A stretch of 64,000 nt of DNA, taken from Synanceia verrucosa (Eukaryota; Chordata; Actinopteri; Perciformes; Synanceiidae). The position numbers were made by a program, and so were the translations under genes. How positions within the stretch are numbered: the first letter of the stretch is position 1; each line of letters opens with the position of its first letter. The DNA is taken from contig CM056550.1 of the NCBI GenBank assembly GCA_029721515.1, positions 20,211,119-20,275,118 on the forward strand, written 5' to 3'. Below the pieces are notes generated by a model that was not told where the DNA came from, did not search any database, and worked only from the letters and a program-made list of their open reading frames with translations. Shown in pieces: positions 62,268-64,000 of the stretch.

Positions 62268-63385
62268 ATTTTGGTGGCCCAAAAATGTCTTATTCAGTGT
62301 TCAGTTGTCTTCCACTCATGTCACTCATCATCCACCTCTTGTACCATATAGTCTATGGTCGTTGTACCAAAACCTTTTCTAAGAAGGACACGTTTGATCT
62401 CTCCAACGTTGATTTGTAATCTCCAAGTCCCGCTGAGTTCATCACACCCTGATGGTGCAGTCCCTCCATAATGTTATTCAAAATAAAAATCTACATGAAA
62501 TAAAATGCAATTCACCAGGATTTTTTTTTCTCAATAATATGGTCGATGGCTTTCCAATGTCACAAGTGCAATAAATCTGCGAAGTGGGGTTTAAGAAGAG
62601 GAAAGTGGATTATCTGTTTATTAGATATTTTATCCGAGTCATATATCAGAGGAGATGGATCTTGATATCCTGCAGTCTATAAGTGCATTATCTGTTTTCT
62701 TCATTAGTCAAAGGCTCTTTTGCAGGCAAGCAAAACACACACATCTATGTGCTGGCTTAGACACACACACACACACACACAGATTAGCTAGTTCCTGCGT
62801 TTAAGCACCCCATGTGTTTGCATTTTAGTCACACATTGCCAATCTCATGGGAGCACTTTGAAGCGTACTCCTCCAGAGCAGATCATAAAACAGGAGTATA
62901 AGTAGTTTTTCACATAGTTGTATCCCAGAACACCCCGCCACCACCACCACCTCCCACCCAACAGCTCGCTGCCTCCACCTTCCACCTCCAGTCCATTTAC
63001 CCTCCAAGTGCAGGGTGAGCATTTGAGTCAGAGAGTTTCTATCCCCTCATGTTGTTTCTCTCCAGATGTTTCATAGACAGACTCTCAGAGGAAGTCCTGT
63101 GATCATTATAGATTCATCATTTACATTTCTATGAATGTCTATGAATGCACCATGAATCTTTGTCTGCTGTATTGTGTCTGAGCCCAGACTTTTACACCTC
63201 AGCATTACTGAAAATTTACCAAACCACATCTGTGCTGCAGTAGGAGGTGTGCAAGAACCACAAATAAAACGAACACACGCAACACAATATCTGCAGTCCA
63301 ACACTGCTGCTTGAAGCACTTCATCATGTAGGATGTGACCATAAAAGATATGTGAATAAACCAGCTTGCATTTCTGTCTCCGCAG
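62268..63385. other. end of cox10 intron 4, no gene seen
   Basis: Holds a short (AC)n at about 62761-62781. The acceptor TTTCTGTCTCCGCAG precedes exon 5. Nothing else recognised. Confidence 0.6.
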
Positions 63386-63456
63386 TACTTTGAGGTGCCC
63401 TTCGATTCCAACATGAATCGCACAAAGAACCGTCCACTCGTCAGAGGACAGATCAG
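63386..63456 (+). CDS. cox10: cox10 exon 5
   Basis: 71 bp, phase 0 to phase 2 (donor AG|GTAAAG). It encodes residues 231-253, YFEVPFDSNMNRTKNRPLVR then GQI, plus two bases of the next codon (AG, probably serine). This is the most conserved stretch of COX10, nearly identical to human FFEVPFDSNMNRTKNRPLVR. With NSINQ from exon 4 it forms the first aspartate-containing motif of the UbiA prenyltransferase family, which binds the diphosphate of the farnesyl donor through Mg2+; D237, N241, R242 and R246 are present. P247 corresponds to human P225, recalled as a disease position. The remaining exons (roughly the last 190 residues of the protein) lie beyond the window. Confidence 0.98.
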
Positions 63457-63751
63457 GTAAAGATTTCTGTCTTGCTCAACTGCATACCGGTCTGCATTTA
63501 TTATTGCTTTAAAAAGACAGTGAAGAGTGGACAGGTGGAGAGAAACAGCTCAGGAGCTCACTACGGTATATATAGGCAGACTACTGAGCCTTTTTTTGCA
63601 ATTTATACTGGAAAAGTGTCAAAGTCTGCTGCTGCTCTGTTGCTCACTGACCTTATCTTTGTCTGGGCTTAATGAAAGATTCATCTCAGGGGAGAAACAT
63701 GACCTGATGGCTTGTGATATCAATGAATATGTAAATTTGTGGGCAAATATT
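63457..63751 (+). other. start of cox10 intron 5
   Basis: Intron beginning GTAAAG. No further exon before the window edge; open frames at 63472-63763 are not coding exons of cox10. Confidence 0.8.
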
Positions 63752-64000
63752 TTAACTCTTTGAAGATGAGAAGAAGAAGAAGAGACTCTCTATTTCATCA
63801 TGAAAATAAACTGTTTGGTTTTATCTTGTTCTATTCTTGTTTTATCATAGGTCGAGGCCAAAAAATGTTAAAAAAAAATCACCACTTTTTGTCCAGAATC
63901 AGTCCTCTTTGCTCTCAAATCTCAATCGTCTCCACTTCCTGCTTTGATCTCTGTGGCGTATATAGGCTCTTAATGCTCCGACTACATCTCCCAGAAGCCC
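63752..64000 (+). mobile_element. TTAA-flanked MITE, cut by window end
   Basis: TTAACTCTTTGA at 63752, then an immediate jump to AGAGACTCTCTATTTCATCA, so the first 110 bp or so of the interior are deleted. Landmarks then run in order to TACATCTCCCAGAAGCCC at the last base. The right end lies outside. Confidence 0.8.

Noticed and set aside
1..64000. tRNA-derived SINEs, CRISPR arrays, bacterial or phage content
   Set aside because: I looked for tRNA-like A and B boxes, regularly spaced direct repeats and prokaryotic gene layout and found none that I could support.

Overview
The window is vertebrate nuclear DNA, almost certainly from a teleost and probably a percomorph. The evidence is intron-containing coding sequence for a mitochondrial protein, AT-leaning composition, microsatellites, and many short non-autonomous DNA transposons of types I remember as common in percomorph genomes. 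There are no bacterial-style operons, no CRISPR array, and no tRNA or rRNA that I can recognise. Species cannot be fixed from the sequence alone.

The one gene I can support is cox10 (protoheme IX farnesyltransferase, heme O synthase) on the + strand. Its first five coding exons are here: 33621-33651, 34522-34658, 34754-35150, 36033-36157 and 63386-63456. All junctions are GT-AG and the phases join without a break into 253 complete codons plus two bases of the next. The rest of the gene lies beyond the right edge. A compact promoter (CRE, ETS/NRF-2 and YY1 motifs) sits at 33493-33569, and two short upstream ORFs precede the main start. Intron 4 is about 27.2 kb and fills most of the right half. 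It separates ...ANSINQ from YFEVPFD..., so it cuts through the conserved prenyl-diphosphate-binding motif.

Left of the promoter (1-33492) I find no gene I can name. The region holds interspersed repeats, minisatellites, two stretches that look like candidate regulatory DNA, and one weak possible coding exon at 26302-26454. Immediately upstream of the promoter lies a nearly identical 500-bp tandem duplication, each copy beginning with a perfect palindrome.

The dominant repeat is a TTAA-flanked MITE of about 420-500 bp whose ends read TTAACTCTTTGAGTGCC, resembling piggyBac-type elements. I count eleven copies or fragments (about 9.3, 22.3, 24.5, 27.4, 42.0, 47.1, 50.0, 55.1, 58.8, 60.4 and 63.8 kb). 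They range from complete elements to an 85-bp deletion derivative. Other elements are a CACTCAAAA-ended family (3.1, 7.1, 9.8, 20.7 kb), several hAT-like elements, and an internally deleted Tc1-like element at 38454-38986 with a broken transposase. At 54.9-56.0 kb three elements are nested inside one another, which gives a relative order of insertion. I see no novel gene system; the most interesting parts are the cox10 promoter and uORF layout, the palindromic tandem duplication beside it, and the MITE family.
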